This document shows positions 63,385 through 64,000 of a DNA stretch of 64,000 bases, piece by piece. Source of the DNA: Prevotella sp. (GTDB lineage: Bacteria > Bacteroidota > Bacteroidia > Bacteroidales > Bacteroidaceae). Position numbers and translations under genes: made by a program. The stretch's first letter is position 1; each line of letters begins with the position of its first letter. The stretch spans positions 62,001 through 126,000 of the forward strand of contig JAEEXI010000001.1 in assembly GCA_016291495.1 (NCBI GenBank), read 5' to 3'. The notes below the pieces were generated by a model. The model saw nothing but the letters and a program-made list of their open reading frames with translations, was not told where the DNA came from and searched no databases.

Positions 63385-64000
63385 TTATTTTATTAGTTGG
63401 TTGACTGCATTGCGCCAGCCCTGGTATAATTGACAATTGACAATTGACAATTGAGAATTGGGCTGATATACCTCCGTCACCTTGCGGAAGCCCTTGACTT
63501 CCTCAAAACTCTTCCACAGTCCACGGGCGAAGCCGTTCATGATGACAGCACCGAAGGCAGAGGCATCGTCGACCTCCGTGCAAACCACCGGCGTGTCGAG
63601 CATGTCGGCCTGGAACTGCATGAGGAAACGGTTCTTCGTAGGACCGCCATCAGCGGCAATCTCTTTTAGAGGTGAGTGGTGAGAGGTGAGTGGTGAGAGA
63701 CCTGCGACCATCACGTCAATCAAGTCCTTGATTTGGAAGGCAATGCTTTCCAAGGCAGCACGCAGGAAATGAGCCTTCGTGGTGGCGAAGGTCAGTCCGA
63801 AGACGGCCCCCTTCACATTACTCTGCCACCAGGGAGCACCCAATCCAGAGAAGGCAGGCACGATATACACCCCGCCATTGTCCTCGACAGAGGTTGCCAA
63901 GGCTTCCATCTCAGCAGGATGCCCTACCAGCTGCAACTGGTCGGCAATCCATTTCAGGGTAGCCCCCGTACTGTAGATATTACCCTCAAACCCATAATAG
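63385..64000 (-). CDS. FGGY-family carbohydrate kinase (partial, runs past the window)
   Basis: The gene's 5' end lies beyond base 64000; about 204 codons remain. Glycerol-kinase/xylulokinase-like C-terminal half: YYGFEGNIYSTGATLKW, VPAFSGLGAPWW, and IAADGGPTKNRFLMQFQADML (nucleotide site). Two repeat expansions interrupt it: LSPLTSHHSPL just before the ADGG motif (63670-63697) and NSQLSIVNCQL near the C-terminus (63428-63462). Both stay in frame. It probably phosphorylates the ketose made by the adjacent isomerase. Confidence 0.9.
   Translation of the reverse strand, partial: YYGFEGNIYSTGATLKWIADQLQLVGHPAEMEALATSVEDNGGVYIVPAFSGLGAPWWQSNVKGAVFGLTFATTKAHFLRAALESIAFQIKDLIDVMVAGLSPLTSHHSPLKEIAADGGPTKNRFLMQFQADMLDTPVVCTEVDDASAFGAVIMNGFARGLWKSFEEVKGFRKVTEVYQPNSQLSIVNCQLYQGWRNAVNQLIK
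63428..63462. repeat. Heptamer tandem repeat near the end of the FGGY kinase
   Basis: Five 7-bp units: aattgac (x3), aattgag, aattggg. In frame. Confidence 0.95.
63670..63697. repeat. Heptamer tandem repeat inside the FGGY kinase
   Basis: Four 7-bp units: aggtgag, tggtgag, aggtgag, tggtgag, the complement of CTCACCT/CTCACCA. In frame, just upstream of the conserved ADGG block. Confidence 0.95.

Overview
The window looks like a chromosomal segment of a saccharolytic Bacteroidales bacterium, most likely Prevotella or a close relative. Many genes are preceded by the Bacteroidetes-type promoter TTTGG-N19-TAnnTTTG (for example at 26956-26987, 50612-50643 and 51766-51797). The gene content fits: RprX/RprY, a PPi-dependent phosphofructokinase, a full Na+-NQR operon, a C10 (streptopain-like) protease, TamB, a split amidase/golvesin protein, and secreted proteins ending in similar sorting-like tails. 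No ribosomal RNA, prophage or CRISPR array is visible.

Layout. 1-12100, mostly + strand: FHA protein end, PP2C phosphatase, metA, a U32 (RlhA-like) protein, a zinc-ribbon lipoprotein, HemG-type oxidase overlapping a TonB receptor, then rprX-rprY and its terminator, a broken AraC gene and a membrane protein. 12100-14000: AT-rich DNA with a 22-bp-period repeat array and an IS3-family element whose first catalytic Asp is Asn. 14000-23000: Nudix, serine dehydratase, a secreted cupin, gdhA, clpC and a C10 protease. 23000-30100: gyrA, two paralogous TPR proteins, phosphohexomutase. 30100-37050, - strand: tRNA-Arg(UCU) with tandem copies of its 3' end, PP2C-like, YgiQ, a small protein, amidase/golvesin, acyltransferase, small protein. 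37250-39800: PPi-PFK and a GH25 lysozyme, then a 14-unit 11-bp minisatellite, then tamB on the - strand. 44588-50533: nqrABCDEF, with a TM2 domain fused to NqrC. 50683-55279: two secreted proteins, one a pectate lyase plus pectin methylesterase. 55280-64000, - strand: a sugar-acid catabolic operon (otnK, pdxA2, Fe-ADH, SDR, symporter, DapA-family aldolase, FucI-like isomerase, FGGY kinase).

The most unusual features are (1) degenerate short tandem repeats, mostly of 7 bp, that sit in frame inside four conserved enzymes and also form the gene junctions and stop codons of the right-hand operon; (2) the AT-rich TM2 module fused to the start of NqrC; (3) a 17-bp perfect inverted repeat that spans the rprX promoter and start codon; (4) a 32-bp perfect palindrome that contains a gyrA promoter element; and (5) tRNA-Arg 3'-end repeats that look like old attachment sites. 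All functions are inferred from reading the sequence; no database search was run.
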